A stretch of 64,000 bases of DNA from Variovorax paradoxus (GCF_018614915.1 NZ_JAGGNU010000077.1:1-64000), one strand, 5' to 3'; shown: positions 25,044-38,046, counted from the first letter of the stretch. Numbers and translations: made by a program. The notes: a model not told the origin generated them from the letters alone.

Positions 25044-26153
25044 TCACCCCAGGCGAAGCAGCAGCGCCGAGGCCGCGCACACCAGCAGGAAAGGAATGCA
25101 GATGCGATGGAACTCGCGCAGGCCGTGCGGCACCTTGGCAAGCCGCAGCGCAATCAGGTTGGCGAGCGAGCCCAGCACGCAGCCGAAGCCGCCCACGCTC
25201 ACGCCGGCCGCCAGCGCCGGCAGGTCGTGCACGTAGCGCTCCAGCAGGATCGCCGCGGGCACGTTGCTGATGAACTGCGAAGTGACGATCGCGGCCAGGT
25301 AGGCGCGCCAGCCTTCGCCGATCGGCCAGTGGCCGAGCAGGGCGGCGACGGCCGGCAGCTCGGCCAGCTGCCGCAGGTCGATGAACATCAGCGCGATGAT
25401 CGCGAGCAAGGCCCAGTCCACGCCAACCAGCACGCGCGGCCGCAGCAGCAGGAAGGCGCCCAACACGACGCCCAGGCCCGCCGCGAGCCAATGGCGGTCG
25501 AGCGCGATCACGAAGCCGACGAAGAGCAGGCCCGACAAGGCCAGCAGCCGCGGCTGCATGGGCACTGCGTCGCCCGCGGCCTTGAGCATGATCGGCGCGC
25601 GCGGCACCAGGAAGCGGATCGCGGCGAAGAGCCAGAACAGCATCAGCGCCACAGTGGGCGCCATCATGCCCATGAAGCCGACGAAGCTCTCGCCCGAGCG
25701 ATGCCAGAGAAAGAGGTTCTGCGGATTGCCGATCGGCGTCAGGGCCGAGCCCGCGTTGACGGCCAGCGCCTCCAGCACCACCAACCGCGCGAGCGGCAGA
25801 TGCGCCTGCGCCGCGAGCACGCGCGTGAGCGGCACCAGCAGGAACAGGCTGACGTCGTTGGTGACCAGCGCGGAGAGCAGCGCCGCGCTCGCGGTCAGCA
25901 GGTAGACGAGGTGGCGCAGCTCGGTCGTGCGCGACAGCAGCCGTGCGGCGGCGGCCTGCAGCATTCCGCTTTGTTCGACGCCTTGCGTGATGATGAGCAG
26001 GCCGGCCAGCGCGCCGATGGTCTGCCAGTCGACCAGGTGCACATAGGCGAGCGGTGCGAGCGGCCGCGCCACCGCGAAGCCGATAGCGACCAGCAGCAGC
26101 ACCCACAGCAGGCCGTGGCCGCCGCCGTGCGGCTCAGCGGGCGTCGTGCTCAC
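25044..26153 (-). CDS. SLC13/ArsB-NhaD superfamily anion permease
   Basis: This 369-residue integral membrane protein has about ten to eleven helices. TNDVSLFLLVPLTRVL and NAGSALTPIGNPQNLFLWHRSG, repeated in degenerate form near the C-terminus (SQFISNVPAAILL and SLANLIAL), are hallmarks of the ion transporter superfamily (YbiR/CitMHS/ArsB). The substrate is probably a carboxylate or other anion. A GTG at 26153 gives a natural start 20 bases inside the acyl-CoA synthetase gene, so the two are coupled. The pairing suggests uptake and CoA activation of the same acid. Confidence 0.85.
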   Translation of the reverse strand: MSTTPAEPHGGGHGLLWVLLLVAIGFAVARPLAPLAYVHLVDWQTIGALAGLLIITQGVEQSGMLQAAAARLLSRTTELRHLVYLLTASAALLSALVTNDVSLFLLVPLTRVLAAQAHLPLARLVVLEALAVNAGSALTPIGNPQNLFLWHRSGESFVGFMGMMAPTVALMLFWLFAAIRFLVPRAPIMLKAAGDAVPMQPRLLALSGLLFVGFVIALDRHWLAAGLGVVLGAFLLLRPRVLVGVDWALLAIIALMFIDLRQLAELPAVAALLGHWPIGEGWRAYLAAIVTSQFISNVPAAILLERYVHDLPALAAGVSVGGFGCVLGSLANLIALRLAKVPHGLREFHRICIPFLLVCAASALLLRLG

Positions 26154-27678
26154 GCAGCTCGCGCTTGAGCACCTTGCCAATCGGGCTGCGCGGAAGCTCG
26201 TCGATGAGCTGCAGGCGTGCGAGCCGCTGGGTCTTGCCAAGCTGTGCATTGGCCCATTGCAGCAGCGTCTCGGCCGTCGTGTCGTCGCCGGCGCGGCGCA
26301 CGACGAAGGCCACCGGGGTCTCGCCCCATTGCTCGGAAGGCACGCCGACCACCGCGGCGTCGGCGACCGCCGCATGCCCGCGCAGCACCGCCTCGAGATC
26401 GCTCGGATAGATGTTGAAGCCGCCGCTGATGATCATGTCCTTCTTGCGGTCGAACAGCGTGAGGAAGCCGTCCTCGTCGAAGCGGCCCACGTCGCCGGTG
26501 CGGATGAAGCGCTTGCCCGCGGGATCGAACCATTCGGCTTCGCGTGTCTTCTCCGGCTGGTGGTGGTAGCCGACCATCATGCCGGCCGAGTGGCCCACCA
26601 CTTCGCCGGCTTCGCCGCGCGCGACCTCGCGGCCCGATTCGTCGATCAGCCGGATGTCGCTGCCTTCGGCCGGCTGGCCGACCGTGTGCAGCTTGTCCGG
26701 ATGCAGGTGCGCTTCGAGGATGCAGGTGCCGCCGCCTTCGGTCATGCCGTAGAACTCGATCAGGCCGCCGGGCCAACGCTTCAGCACGTCGGCCTTCAGC
26801 GCCGCGTTGAAGGGTGCGCTGGTGCTGAACTTGAAGCGGAAGCTGGCCAGCTCGTGCGCATCGAAAGCCGGGTGCGCCATCAGGCGCTGGTACTGCACCG
26901 GCACCAGCATCGTGTGCGTCGCGTGGTGCCGCTCGGCCAGCTGCAGGTAGCCGGCGGCGTCGAATTTGGGCATCAGCACCACGCAGCCGCCGTAGGCAAG
27001 GGTCGGGAAGAACACGACCAGCGTGGTGTTGGAATAGAGCGGCGTCGACAGCAGGGTGACCGTATCGGCGTCGTATTCGTACTTCGCGCCGCGGCGCACA
27101 TGGGCCCAGCGCATGCCGTGGCCTTGCACGATGCCCTTGGGTTCGCCGGTGGTGCCCGAGGAATAGATGATGTTGAAGGGCCAGGAAGGCTGCGGCTCGA
27201 CGGCGGCGGGCTGCGTGCCGGCCGGCGCGAGCCAGGCTTCGAGCGTGCGCCCGGCTGCGGAACCGTCGAGCGCAATGCGCGCCACGCCCGGCGCCGCATC
27301 GCCGATCACTTCGGCCGCGGCCGCATCGACGAAGAGAATGCGCGCCTCGGCATCCTCGATCATCCGCGCCAGGCTGGCGGGCGTGGAGCCCGGCGCCAGC
27401 GGCGCGACGGCGATGCCGGCGCGCAGCGCACCAAGGAACACGGCCGCGTAGTTCACGCTCGATGCGGCGCAGATCGCGATCGCATCGCGCCCCGCTTGCA
27501 GGCCGTCGCGCTGCAGGCTCGCGGCGATGCGGTCCATCAGGGCGTCGAGTGCGCCGTAGCTCAGCGTACATGCCGGATCGACCAGGGCAGGCCGCTCGGG
27601 CGAGGCACGCGCATGAAGCCGGACCAACTCGGCGATCAGGCCGAAGTCGCGGTTGATGGCTGCCTGGAAATCGCTCAT
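26134..27678 (-). CDS. AMP-binding acyl-CoA synthetase/ligase
   Basis: This 514-residue member of the ANL superfamily forms acyl-adenylates from carboxylic acids and then acyl-CoA. The phosphate-binding loop is IIYSSGTTGEPKG, YGMTEGGGT is the A5 motif, and RTGDVGRFDEDGFLTLFDRKKDMI is the A7/A8 hinge. The catalytic lysine lies in RSPIGKVLKREL near the C-terminus. The specificity cannot be read from sequence. ATG 27678 was chosen over an in-frame TTG at 27690. Repeat copy A lies just upstream of the gene. Confidence 0.9.
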   Translation of the reverse strand: MSDFQAAINRDFGLIAELVRLHARASPERPALVDPACTLSYGALDALMDRIAASLQRDGLQAGRDAIAICAASSVNYAAVFLGALRAGIAVAPLAPGSTPASLARMIEDAEARILFVDAAAAEVIGDAAPGVARIALDGSAAGRTLEAWLAPAGTQPAAVEPQPSWPFNIIYSSGTTGEPKGIVQGHGMRWAHVRRGAKYEYDADTVTLLSTPLYSNTTLVVFFPTLAYGGCVVLMPKFDAAGYLQLAERHHATHTMLVPVQYQRLMAHPAFDAHELASFRFKFSTSAPFNAALKADVLKRWPGGLIEFYGMTEGGGTCILEAHLHPDKLHTVGQPAEGSDIRLIDESGREVARGEAGEVVGHSAGMMVGYHHQPEKTREAEWFDPAGKRFIRTGDVGRFDEDGFLTLFDRKKDMIISGGFNIYPSDLEAVLRGHAAVADAAVVGVPSEQWGETPVAFVVRRAGDDTTAETLLQWANAQLGKTQRLARLQLIDELPRSPIGKVLKRELREHDAR

Positions 27679-27725
27679 TTTCTTGCCCAAGAAGTCCTTG
27701 ATTGCGGCCGGCGAAGCCGGGCCCC

Positions 27726-27820
27726 TTCGTGAAACACCGCGGAACCGGCTTTGCCGGGCCGCAGGTGGTGCCCCGGTAGGGGGTTGAGGCTACGCGGAGT
27801 GAGCCGATCTGGGGGCGAGC
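27726..27820 (-). repeat. Comamonadaceae-type 3'-end repeat, copy A
   Basis: Read on the minus strand from the 3' end of lipA, the copy contains CTCGCCCCC, GGCTCACTCCGCGTAG, a C5...G4 hairpin, CACCACCTGC, and the block GCCCGGCAAAGCCGGTTCCG followed by CGGTGTTTC. It overlaps lipA: the last ten or so codons and the TAG stop of LipA (27790-27820) are made of repeat sequence. The rest fills the gap to the acyl-CoA synthetase gene. Confidence 0.78.
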
Positions 27821-28794
27821 CTGGCTTCGTGTGCTTGCTGGTCGGCGTGGTAGCTGCTGCGCACCATCGCGCCGACGGCCGCGTGGCTGAAGCCCATCTT
27901 GTAGGCCTCTTCCTCGAACATCTTGAAGGTGTCGGGATGCACGTAGCGGCGCACCGGCAGATGGCTGCTGCTGGGCGCGAGGTACTGGCCGATGGTCAGC
28001 ATGTCGATGTCGTGTGCGCGCATGTCGCGCATCACCTGCAGGATCTCCTCGTCGGTCTCGCCGAGGCCGACCATGATGCCGCTCTTGGTCGGCACATCCG
28101 GGTGCAGCGCCTTGAACTTCTTCAGCAGGTTGAGGCTGAACTGGTAGTCGCTGCCGGGGCGCGCTTCCTTGTAGAGGCGCGGTGCGGTTTCCAGGTTGTG
28201 GTTCATCACGTCCGGCGGCGTGGCCTTGAGGATTTCCAATGCGCGGTCATCGCGGCCCCGGAAGTCGGGCACCAGGATCTCGATCTGCGTTTGCGGCGAG
28301 AGCTCGCGGATGTTGCGGATGCAGTCGACGAAGTGCTGGCTGCCGCCGTCGCGCAGGTCGTCGCGGTCGACGCTGGTGATCACCACGTACTTGAGACGCA
28401 GCTTGGCGATGGTCTTGGCCAGGTTGAGCGGCTCGTCCTTGTCCAGCGGATCGGGCCGGCCGTGGCCGACGTCGCAGAAGGGGCAGCGCCGCGTGCACTT
28501 GTCGCCCATGATCATGAAAGTGGCCGTGCCGTTGCCGAAGCACTCGCCGATGTTGGGGCAGGAGGCTTCCTCGCAGACCGTGTGCAGGTTGCTCTCGCGC
28601 AGGATCTGCTTGATCTCGTAGAAGCGGGTGGTCGGGCTGCCGGCCTTGACGCGAATCCAGTCGGGTTTCTTGAGCACCTCGCCCTGGACCACCTTGACCG
28701 GGATGCGCGACAGCTTGGCCGCGGCCTTCTGCTTGGCCAGGGGGTTGTAGCTTTCGGGGCCTTGTGCGTCGCGCACGACTTCGAGTGTGCTCAT
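27790..28794 (-). CDS. lipA: Lipoyl synthase
   Basis: LipA (334 residues) is a radical-SAM enzyme that inserts two sulfur atoms into octanoylated E2 and GcvH domains. Both iron-sulfur sites are present: Cys74, Cys79 and Cys85 for the auxiliary cluster, and Cys100, Cys104 and Cys107 (CTRRCPFC) for the SAM cluster. The start ATG lies 19 bases after the lipB stop. The C-terminal tail (about [10 protein letters not shown]) is encoded by an intergenic repeat and is unlikely to be functionally conserved. Confidence 0.98.
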   Translation of the reverse strand: MSTLEVVRDAQGPESYNPLAKQKAAAKLSRIPVKVVQGEVLKKPDWIRVKAGSPTTRFYEIKQILRESNLHTVCEEASCPNIGECFGNGTATFMIMGDKCTRRCPFCDVGHGRPDPLDKDEPLNLAKTIAKLRLKYVVITSVDRDDLRDGGSQHFVDCIRNIRELSPQTQIEILVPDFRGRDDRALEILKATPPDVMNHNLETAPRLYKEARPGSDYQFSLNLLKKFKALHPDVPTKSGIMVGLGETDEEILQVMRDMRAHDIDMLTIGQYLAPSSSHLPVRRYVHPDTFKMFEEEAYKMGFSHAAVGAMVRSSYHADQQAHEARLAPRSAHSA

Positions 28795-28813
28795 GGCTTC
28801 TCTTTGGCGGGGC

Positions 28814-29494
28814 TCAGGGTGCGAGGTAGATGCGGAGCTTGCTGGCCAGCACCTGCGCGGCTTCGTCCCAGGTTGTTTGAACGCCGATTGTAGAAAGGTC
28901 GACGGTTTCGAGCCCTGCGTAGCCGCAGGGGTTGATGCGCGAGAAGGGTTCCAGGTCCATCGCGACGTTGAGCGCGACGCCGTGGTAGGTGCAATGGCGG
29001 CTCACCTTGATGCCCAGCGCGGCGATCTTGCCCAGGCCGCGGAAAGGGTCGGCGGGGTGCATCGGGCCGGTCAGCGCGGCGTGCGAGAAGGGGTCATCGA
29101 GGCGCACGTAGATGCCTGGGGCACCGCCCACGCGGTGGCCGGTGACGCCGAAGTGCGCCAGCGTGCGGATCACCGACTCCTCGATGCGAAAGACATATTC
29201 CTTCACGTAGTAGCCGGCGCGCCGCAGGTCGACGAGCGGATAGGCCACCACCTGGCCGGGCCCGTGGTAGGTCACCTGGCCGCCGCGGTCGGTCTGCACG
29301 ACCGGGATGTCGCCGGGGTTCAGCACGTGGTCGGCCTTGCCGGCCAGGCCCTGCGTGTAGACCGGCGGGTGCTCGCAGATCCAGAGCAGGTCGGCCGAAT
29401 TTGGCGTGCGCTCGCGCGTCGCCTGCTGCATCGCCGCGTAGGTCGGCGCGTAGTCGACGCGGCCGAGCCACGCGGGCGCGAGGGCTGCGCTCAG
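28814..29494 (-). CDS. lipB: Octanoyltransferase LipB, likely CTG start
   Basis: LipB transfers octanoate from acyl carrier protein to lipoyl domains. The conserved core is complete: [10 protein letters not shown], the [15 protein letters not shown] motif, the cysteine in [11 protein letters not shown], and ISRHCTYHG-like [11 protein letters not shown]. The family-typical N-terminal [14 protein letters not shown] lies in frame upstream of the first ATG, but the only plausible initiation codon before it is CTG at 29494. That CTG overlaps the ybeD stop as CTGA. A start at the internal ATG would delete a conserved strand. On the CTG start the protein has 226 residues. Confidence 0.93.
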   Translation of the reverse strand: MSAALAPAWLGRVDYAPTYAAMQQATRERTPNSADLLWICEHPPVYTQGLAGKADHVLNPGDIPVVQTDRGGQVTYHGPGQVVAYPLVDLRRAGYYVKEYVFRIEESVIRTLAHFGVTGHRVGGAPGIYVRLDDPFSHAALTGPMHPADPFRGLGKIAALGIKVSRHCTYHGVALNVAMDLEPFSRINPCGYAGLETVDLSTIGVQTTWDEAAQVLASKLRIYLAP

Positions 29495-29796
29495 AGCACC
29501 ACCTTGACCATCGGATGCGCGGACAGCGCCATGTAGAGGGCGTCGAGCTGCTCGCGGCTGGTGGCGGTGACGGTGATGGTCACGCCCAGGTAGTTGCCGG
29601 CCTTGCTGTTGCGCAGCTCGATGGTGCTGGCGTCGAAATTCGGGTCGAACTGCTCGGCGATCAGGGTGACGGCGTGCACGAAGCCGTCGGCCTTGGCGCC
29701 CATGACCTTGATCGGGAACTGCGAGGGGTACTCGATCAACGATTCCTTGCGGGCGTCGATCGGGGTGCCGGGTGAGGGGTCGGGTGATGCCGTCAT
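29491..29796 (-). CDS. ybeD: DUF493/YbeD family protein
   Basis: This 101-residue protein belongs to the small YbeD (DUF493) family. [15 protein letters not shown] and a C-terminal [21 protein letters not shown] match it. The family has an ACT-like ferredoxin fold and is widely found next to lipB, but its role is not established. It overlaps its neighbours by 4 bases on both sides (ATGA with the aminotransferase, CTGA with lipB), so the block is translationally coupled. Confidence 0.92.
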   Translation of the reverse strand: MTASPDPSPGTPIDARKESLIEYPSQFPIKVMGAKADGFVHAVTLIAEQFDPNFDASTIELRNSKAGNYLGVTITVTATSREQLDALYMALSAHPMVKVVL

Positions 29797-30707
29797 GCAG
29801 TAACTCCTTGAGTACCTTGCTCTTGCGCGCTGCGTTCGATGGCCCGCTGGTAGCCGTCATGCAGCGCCTGGAAGACGGGGCCGGGACGCCCCGATCCGAT
29901 CGGCTGGCCGTCGAGCGTGACCACCGGCAGCACTTCCTTGCTGGCCGAGGACAGCAGGAGTTCGTCGGCGCCGAAGACTTCGTCGTGTGCAATGCGGCGC
30001 AGCGTGAAGGGGATGCCCGCCTCGGCGCAGATCCGCTCGATCAGCCCGTAGCGGATGCCCGTCAGCACCAGCTCGTCCTTGGGCGGTCCGTACACCGTGC
30101 CGTCCTTCACCACCCAGACGTTGCTCGACGAAGCCTCGCTGAGCCAATCGCCGCGAAACATGATGGTTTCGGCCGCGCCGGCTTCGACACTGATCTGGCG
30201 CGCCAGCACCGCGCCCAGCAGGCTGGTGCTCTTGATGTGGGCCTTCTGCCAGCGGAAGTCGTGCGCGCTGACGCAGGCGACGCCCTTGGCGCGTGCCTCG
30301 TCGGACACCGGCTTCATCGGGTTCAGCATGACGAAGACAGTGGGCGCGACGCCCTGCACCATCGCATGCTCGCGCGGGGCCACGCCGCGCGTCACCTGGA
30401 TGTAGATGGCCTGCACGGCCGCGCGTTCGGCACTCGGGCTGGCCTCGACGAGATGCATCGCGATCGCGTGCCATTGCGCATGCGTCAACGGATTGGCGAT
30501 GCGCAGCTCGCCCAGCGAGCGGTCGAGCCGCGCCATGTGTTCCTCGAAGCAGAAGGGCAGCCCGCCATAGACCGGCACCACTTCGTAGACGCCGTCGCCG
30601 AAGATGAAGCCGCGGTCGAGCACGCTGACCCTGGTGTCGCGCAGCGGCGCATAGGCGCCATCGAGATAGCAGAGAGAGTCGGGGAGAGCGTCTGTGATCG
30701 GGTGCAT
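29793..30707 (-). CDS. dat: D-amino acid aminotransferase (class IV)
   Basis: This 304-residue PLP enzyme is of fold type IV, probably interconverting D-alanine and D-glutamate for cell-wall synthesis. The lysine is Lys159 in [30 protein letters not shown] and [23 protein letters not shown] fit D-alanine transaminase better than branched-chain transaminase. It is the first gene of the dat-ybeD-lipB-lipA unit. In many relatives dacA precedes it; here the next gene upstream is the divergent atpI. Confidence 0.9.
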   Translation of the reverse strand: MHPITDALPDSLCYLDGAYAPLRDTRVSVLDRGFIFGDGVYEVVPVYGGLPFCFEEHMARLDRSLGELRIANPLTHAQWHAIAMHLVEASPSAERAAVQAIYIQVTRGVAPREHAMVQGVAPTVFVMLNPMKPVSDEARAKGVACVSAHDFRWQKAHIKSTSLLGAVLARQISVEAGAAETIMFRGDWLSEASSSNVWVVKDGTVYGPPKDELVLTGIRYGLIERICAEAGIPFTLRRIAHDEVFGADELLLSSASKEVLPVVTLDGQPIGSGRPGPVFQALHDGYQRAIERSAQEQGTQGVTA

Positions 30708-30798
30708 GAGAGATTATGGTGGGGGCACTCCGGCGCTTTCCAACCGGCGCTCGCTTGCCGCAGCGCGGGCAAGGATGTTTTGTGGAACTGGCCCGGGA

Positions 30799-30831
30799 CA
30801 TGGCGGAGAGCCATGGGTTTTTACTTATAAT
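30799..30831 (+). promoter_or_regulatory. Candidate promoter region of the atp operon
   Basis: A perfect TATAAT lies at 30826-30831, 47 bases before the atpI start. No good -35 hexamer is present at the expected distance. Instead an inverted repeat, CATGGC (30799-30804) and GCCATG (30810-30815), occupies that region and could be a regulator site or a chance palindrome. Confidence 0.5.
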
Positions 30832-30878
30832 CAATGGCTTTGTAGAAATGCTGGGTCGTCATCCGGGCTTCATTCGAA

Positions 30879-31379
30879 ATGAAAACAATCGCCCGTGATG
30901 TGAGAGAGAGGGAAGTCCGAGAGGACGCTCAAGACCCGGATGCTGACTTCAAGCCGCTGAGTGCCGAAGAGGCCCAGCGGCTGCGCGAAAAGAAGCCGTC
31001 GATCTCGCCCTGGCGCGTGATCGCGATTCAGGTCGGAGCGGGGCTGCTGGTGGCGTTGGCCACCTGGGGCCTGACGGGGAGGCAAAATCTGGGGTGGTCC
31101 GCCGGATACGGCGCATTGGCAGTGGTCATTCCCGCTGCGGTGTTCGCGCGGGGGCTCACCGGAAGGTTCTCTTCCCTGAATCCGGGCACTGCGGTGTTCG
31201 GATTCTTCTTGTGGGAAATGGTCAAGATGGCCTTGACGGTGGCGATGCTGATCGCCGCGCCAAGGCTGGTAACGGCGCTGAGCTGGCCGGCGATGCTGAT
31301 CGGCTTGGTGGTGACAATGAAGGCGGCGTGGGTGGCGGTGATGCTGGCTCCCAGACGCTTGAAACTTAAAGACGAGTAA
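30879..31379 (+). CDS. atpI: ATP synthase subunit I (AtpI-like)
   Basis: This 166-residue membrane protein has four hydrophobic segments (about residues 43-62, 72-88, 102-122 and 127-150) after a charged N-terminus. Its position as first gene of the atp operon and a GFFLWEMVKMALTVAML segment fit AtpI, which assists c-ring assembly or magnesium supply in other bacteria. It is somewhat longer at the N-terminus than E. coli AtpI. The ribosome site is weak, which would fit its low required stoichiometry. Confidence 0.85.
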   Translation: MKTIARDVREREVREDAQDPDADFKPLSAEEAQRLREKKPSISPWRVIAIQVGAGLLVALATWGLTGRQNLGWSAGYGALAVVIPAAVFARGLTGRFSSLNPGTAVFGFFLWEMVKMALTVAMLIAAPRLVTALSWPAMLIGLVVTMKAAWVAVMLAPRRLKLKDE

Positions 31380-31382
31380 CGG

Positions 31383-32578
<1,196 letters not shown>

Positions 32579-32627
32579 TCGGGGTCCCGGCTTCTCGTCG
32601 GATTCAATCCCAAAGAGAGGGTGAAAA

Positions 32628-33098
32628 GTGAGCATTACCGGTACCCTGATCGTCCAGATGATCGTGTTCCTGATTCTTGTCGGGTTCACGATGAAGTTCG
32701 TGTGGCCGCCGATCGCCAAGGCGCTGGACGACCGTGCCCAGAAGATCGCCGACGGCCTGGCTGCGGCCGACAAGGCCAAGGCCGCGCTGTCCGATGCGGA
32801 CAAGCGGGTGGAAGTCGAACTGGGCAAGGCGCGCAACGAGTCCGCGCAACGTCTTGCCGATGCCGAACGTCGTGCGCAGGCCATCGTTGAAGAGGCCAAG
32901 GCCCGCGCCACGGAAGAAGGCAACAAGATCGTCGCCCAAGCCCGCGCCGAAGCCGAGCAGCAGGCCGTGAAGGCGCGCGAGGTGCTGCGCGAGCAGGTGG
33001 CCGCATTGGCCGTCAAGGGCGCCGAGCAGATCCTGCGCAAGGAAGTGAATCCGGCCGTGCACGCCGATCTGCTCTCCCGCCTGCAGACCGAACTCTGA
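32628..33098 (+). CDS. atpF: F0F1 ATP synthase subunit b
   Basis: Subunit b (156 residues) is the peripheral stalk. One N-terminal membrane helix (about residues 5-25) is followed by a long charged, alanine-rich coiled coil ([26 protein letters not shown] and onwards). The start codon is GTG at 32628 with GAGAGGG upstream. It has the normal length for the family. Confidence 0.97.
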   Translation: MSITGTLIVQMIVFLILVGFTMKFVWPPIAKALDDRAQKIADGLAAADKAKAALSDADKRVEVELGKARNESAQRLADAERRAQAIVEEAKARATEEGNKIVAQARAEAEQQAVKAREVLREQVAALAVKGAEQILRKEVNPAVHADLLSRLQTEL

Positions 33099-33107
33099 AA
33101 CGAAGCC

Positions 33108-33638
33108 ATGGCAGAACTCGCCACCATTGCACGTCCCTATGCCGAAGCGCTGTTCAAGGCGTCTTCGTCGGACCTGGCAGGCGCAGGCGCCTGGCTCGAA
33201 AGAGTCGCCGCCATCGCAGCCAGCCCCGAGCTCCAGCAGTTCGCGGACAACCCCAAGGTCACGCCCGAGCAGGTGCTGGGCGTGATCGCCGGCGCCTACG
33301 GCGCTGCGTTGGCGCCCGCCGCCAACAACTTCCTGATGGCCTTGCTCGAGAACGGGCGCTTCTCGGCGCTGCCGGAGATCGCCAAGCAGTTCCGGGTCCT
33401 GGCGAATGCGCAAAGCGGTTCGTCCGACGCCGTGGTGTACAGCGCCTTCCCGATCGAAGCCGCTGCGCTGAACGGCGTTGCCGCCGCGCTCGAAAAGCGC
33501 TTCGGCCGCAAGCTGCAGCTCACGGTTCAAGAGGAGCCGGCGCTGATCGGCGGCATTCGTGTGGTGGTCGGCGACGAGGTGCTCGACACTTCCGTCAAGG
33601 CGCGCCTCGAACAAATGAAAGTTGCGCTGGCAGCCTGA
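33108..33638 (+). CDS. atpH: F0F1 ATP synthase subunit delta
   Basis: Delta (176 residues) joins the peripheral stalk to the alpha/beta head. The [16 protein letters not shown] start, the [18 protein letters not shown] helix and the C-terminal [16 protein letters not shown] sequence are characteristic. It lies 9 bases after atpF. Confidence 0.98.
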   Translation: MAELATIARPYAEALFKASSSDLAGAGAWLERVAAIAASPELQQFADNPKVTPEQVLGVIAGAYGAALAPAANNFLMALLENGRFSALPEIAKQFRVLANAQSGSSDAVVYSAFPIEAAALNGVAAALEKRFGRKLQLTVQEEPALIGGIRVVVGDEVLDTSVKARLEQMKVALAA

Positions 33639-33676
33639 CGGCCGCCAGCCCCTTACAAAGAAAGAAGGAAAGAGTC

Positions 33677-35230
33677 ATGCAACTCAATCCCGCAGAAATT
33701 TCCGAACTGATCAAGAGCCGCATCGAAGGCCTCGGCGTCAGCGCGAACATCCGCAACGAGGGCACCGTGGTGTCGGTGACCGACGGCATCGTGCGCGTGC
33801 ACGGCCTGTCGGACGCGATGCAGGGCGAAATGCTCGAGTTCCCGCCCAGCGCGGACGGCACGCCGTCCTTCGGCCTGGCGCTGAACCTCGAGCGCGACTC
33901 GGTCGGCGCCGTGATTCTGGGCGAGTACGAGCACATCTCCGAAGGCGACACCGTCAAGTGCACGGGCCGCATTCTGGAAGTGCCGGTCGGCCCCGAGCTC
34001 ATCGGCCGCGTGGTCAACGCACTGGGCCAGCCGATCGACGGCAAGGGTCCGATCAACGCCAAGATGACCGACGTGATCGAAAAGGTCGCCCCGGGCGTGA
34101 TCGCCCGCAAGTCGGTCGACCAGCCGATGCAGACCGGCCTCAAGTCCATCGACTCGATGGTGCCGATCGGTCGCGGCCAGCGCGAGCTGATCATCGGTGA
34201 CCGCCAGACCGGCAAGACGGCGGTGGCGATCGACGCGATCATCAACCAGAAGGGTCAGAACATGACCTGCGTCTACGTTGCGATCGGCCAGAAGGCTTCG
34301 TCGATCAAGAACGTGGTGCGCTCGCTGGAGCAGGCCGGTGCGATGGACTACACCATCGTGGTCGCCGCCTCGGCTTCGGAATCGGCCGCCATGCAGTACG
34401 TGAGCGCGTATTCGGGCTGCACGATGGGCGAATACTTCCGCGACCGCGGCCAGGACGCGCTGATCGTCTATGACGACCTGTCCAAGCAGGCCGTGGCCTA
34501 CCGCCAGGTTTCGCTGCTGCTGCGCCGCCCGCCGGGCCGCGAAGCCTATCCCGGCGACGTGTTCTATCTCCACAGCCGCCTGCTCGAGCGCGCGGCCCGC
34601 GTGAACGCCGACTATGTCGAAGCCTTCACCAAGGGTGAAGTCAAGGGCAAGACCGGCTCGCTGACAGCGCTGCCGATCATCGAAACGCAGGCCGGCGACG
34701 TGTCCGCCTTCGTGCCGACCAACGTGATCTCGATCACCGACGGCCAGATCTTCCTGGAAACCAACCTGTTCAACGCCGGCATCCGCCCCGCCATCAACGC
34801 GGGTATCTCGGTGTCGCGCGTCGGCTCGTCGGCCCAGACCAAGGTCATCAAGGGCCTGTCGGGAGGTATCCGTACCGACCTCGCGCAGTACCGTGAGCTC
34901 GCCGCCTTCGCGCAGTTCGCCTCCGACCTCGACGAAGCGACCCGCAAGCAGCTCGACCGCGGTGCCCGCGTGACCGAACTGCTGAAGCAGGCGCAGTACA
35001 GCCCGCTGCCCATCTCGCTGATGGGTGCCTCGCTGTTCGCGGTGAACAAGGGCTTTTTGGACGACATCGACGTGAAGAAGCTGCTGCCGTTCGAACACGG
35101 TCTGCACCAGTTCCTGAAGTCCAGCCACGGCCCCTTGCTCGAGAAGATCGAGCAGGCCAAGGCGATCGACAAGGACGCCGAGGCCGAGCTGACGGCCGCC
35201 GTCACCTCGTTCAAGAAGTCGTTCGCCTGA
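33677..35230 (+). CDS. atpA: F0F1 ATP synthase subunit alpha
   Basis: Alpha (517 residues) carries the non-catalytic nucleotide sites. Walker A is GDRQTGKT at 174-181. The [22 protein letters not shown] segment and the signature [17 protein letters not shown] are also present. The spacing of 38 bases from atpH includes an AAAGAAGGAAAG ribosome site. No anomalies were seen. Confidence 0.99.
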   Translation: MQLNPAEISELIKSRIEGLGVSANIRNEGTVVSVTDGIVRVHGLSDAMQGEMLEFPPSADGTPSFGLALNLERDSVGAVILGEYEHISEGDTVKCTGRILEVPVGPELIGRVVNALGQPIDGKGPINAKMTDVIEKVAPGVIARKSVDQPMQTGLKSIDSMVPIGRGQRELIIGDRQTGKTAVAIDAIINQKGQNMTCVYVAIGQKASSIKNVVRSLEQAGAMDYTIVVAASASESAAMQYVSAYSGCTMGEYFRDRGQDALIVYDDLSKQAVAYRQVSLLLRRPPGREAYPGDVFYLHSRLLERAARVNADYVEAFTKGEVKGKTGSLTALPIIETQAGDVSAFVPTNVISITDGQIFLETNLFNAGIRPAINAGISVSRVGSSAQTKVIKGLSGGIRTDLAQYRELAAFAQFASDLDEATRKQLDRGARVTELLKQAQYSPLPISLMGASLFAVNKGFLDDIDVKKLLPFEHGLHQFLKSSHGPLLEKIEQAKAIDKDAEAELTAAVTSFKKSFA

Positions 35231-35245
35231 TCGGCGGGGGTAGAT

Positions 35246-36121
35246 ATGGCAGCTGGCAAGGAAATCCGCGGCAAGATCAAATCGGTGGAGAACACCAAGA
35301 AGATCACCAAGGCCATGGAAATGGTGGCCGCGTCGAAGATGCGCAAGGCGCAGGAACGCATGCGCGCCGCCCGCCCCTACAGCGAGAAGATCCGCAACAT
35401 CGCGGCCAACCTAGGCCACGCGAACCCGGAGTACACGCACGCCTTCATGAAGATCAACGACGTGAAGGCCGCGGGCTTCATCGTCGTGACGACCGACAAG
35501 GGCCTGTGCGGCGGCATGAACACCAACGTGCTGCGTGTAGTGACGACCAAGCTGCGCGAGCAGCAGTCGGCGGGCAACGCCGTGGAAGCGGTGGCGATCG
35601 GCAACAAGGGCCTGGGTTTTCTCAACCGCATCGGCGCCCGCGTGGTCTCGCATGTCACCCAGCTGGGCGACACGCCGCACCTCGACAAGCTGATCGGCCC
35701 GGTCAAGGTGCTGCTCGACGCGTACGCCGAAGGCAAGCTCAGCGCGGTCTACCTCTGCTACACCAAGTTCATCAACACGATGCGCCAGGAGTCGGTGGTC
35801 GAACAGCTGCTGCCGCTGGCCGCCGAATCGATGAAGGTCGAAAAGGGCCAACACTCGTGGGACTACATCTACGAGCCCGATGCGCAGAGCGTGATCGACG
35901 AACTGCTGGTGCGCTATGTCGAGTCGCTGGTGTACCAGGCCGTGGCCGAGAACATGGCCTCGGAGCAGTCGGCGCGCATGGTCGCCATGAAGTCCGCCAC
36001 CGACAACGCCGGCAACGTGATCGACGAACTCAAGCTGGTCTACAACAAGACCCGCCAGGCCGGCATCACCAAAGAGCTGTCGGAGATCGTTTCGGGCGCT
36101 GCGGCGGCCGCAGGCGTCTGA
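35246..36121 (+). CDS. atpG: F0F1 ATP synthase subunit gamma
   Basis: Gamma (291 residues) is the central rotor shaft. The N-terminal coiled coil begins [20 protein letters not shown], and the C-terminal one ends with [38 protein letters not shown], the family signature. It is 15 bases downstream of atpA. Confidence 0.99.
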   Translation: MAAGKEIRGKIKSVENTKKITKAMEMVAASKMRKAQERMRAARPYSEKIRNIAANLGHANPEYTHAFMKINDVKAAGFIVVTTDKGLCGGMNTNVLRVVTTKLREQQSAGNAVEAVAIGNKGLGFLNRIGARVVSHVTQLGDTPHLDKLIGPVKVLLDAYAEGKLSAVYLCYTKFINTMRQESVVEQLLPLAAESMKVEKGQHSWDYIYEPDAQSVIDELLVRYVESLVYQAVAENMASEQSARMVAMKSATDNAGNVIDELKLVYNKTRQAGITKELSEIVSGAAAAAGV

Positions 36122-36155
36122 AGCCCTTCGGTCCCTCGACCTCAACCAGATTTAA

Positions 36156-37589
<1,434 letters not shown>

Positions 37590-37607
37590 AGCGGCATAGG
37601 AATCCAG

Positions 37608-38027
37608 ATGGCAAACACCATTCACGTCGACGTGGTCAGTGCCGAGGAGTCCATCTTCTCGGGCGAGGCCAAGTTCGTCGCGCTGCCCGGCGAAGCCGGC
37701 GAGCTCGGCATCTATCCGCGCCACACGCCGCTGATCACCCGCATCCGTCCGGGGGCGGTGCGCATCGAGACGGCCGATGGCGGCGAGGAATTCGTCTTCG
37801 TGGCCGGCGGCATCCTGGAAGTGCAGCCCAGCACCGTGACCGTGCTGTCCGACACCGCGATCCGCGGCAAGGACCTCGACGACGAGAAGGCCAGCCAGGC
37901 CAAGGCCGCCGCCGAGGAAGCGCTCAAGAACGCCAGGAGCGACATCGACATCGCGATGGCGCAATCGGAGCTGGCGGTGATGGCCGCTCAAATCGCCGCG
38001 CTCCGGAAGTATCGCCAAAAGAAGTGA
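37608..38027 (+). CDS. atpC: F0F1 ATP synthase subunit epsilon
   Basis: Epsilon (139 residues) regulates the rotor. It has the N-terminal beta sandwich ([36 protein letters not shown], normal for the family) and a C-terminal helical hairpin. It is the last gene of the operon, 20 bases before a strong terminator. Confidence 0.98.
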   Translation: MANTIHVDVVSAEESIFSGEAKFVALPGEAGELGIYPRHTPLITRIRPGAVRIETADGGEEFVFVAGGILEVQPSTVTVLSDTAIRGKDLDDEKASQAKAAAEEALKNARSDIDIAMAQSELAVMAAQIAALRKYRQKK

Positions 38028-38046
38028 GCCCCGCGCCACTCTAACC

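Noticed and set aside
28814-29992. lipB frame extended upstream through ybeD
   Set aside because: The upstream frame is out of phase with ybeD and reads as Arg/His-rich shadow sequence; LipB similarity begins only at about 29490.
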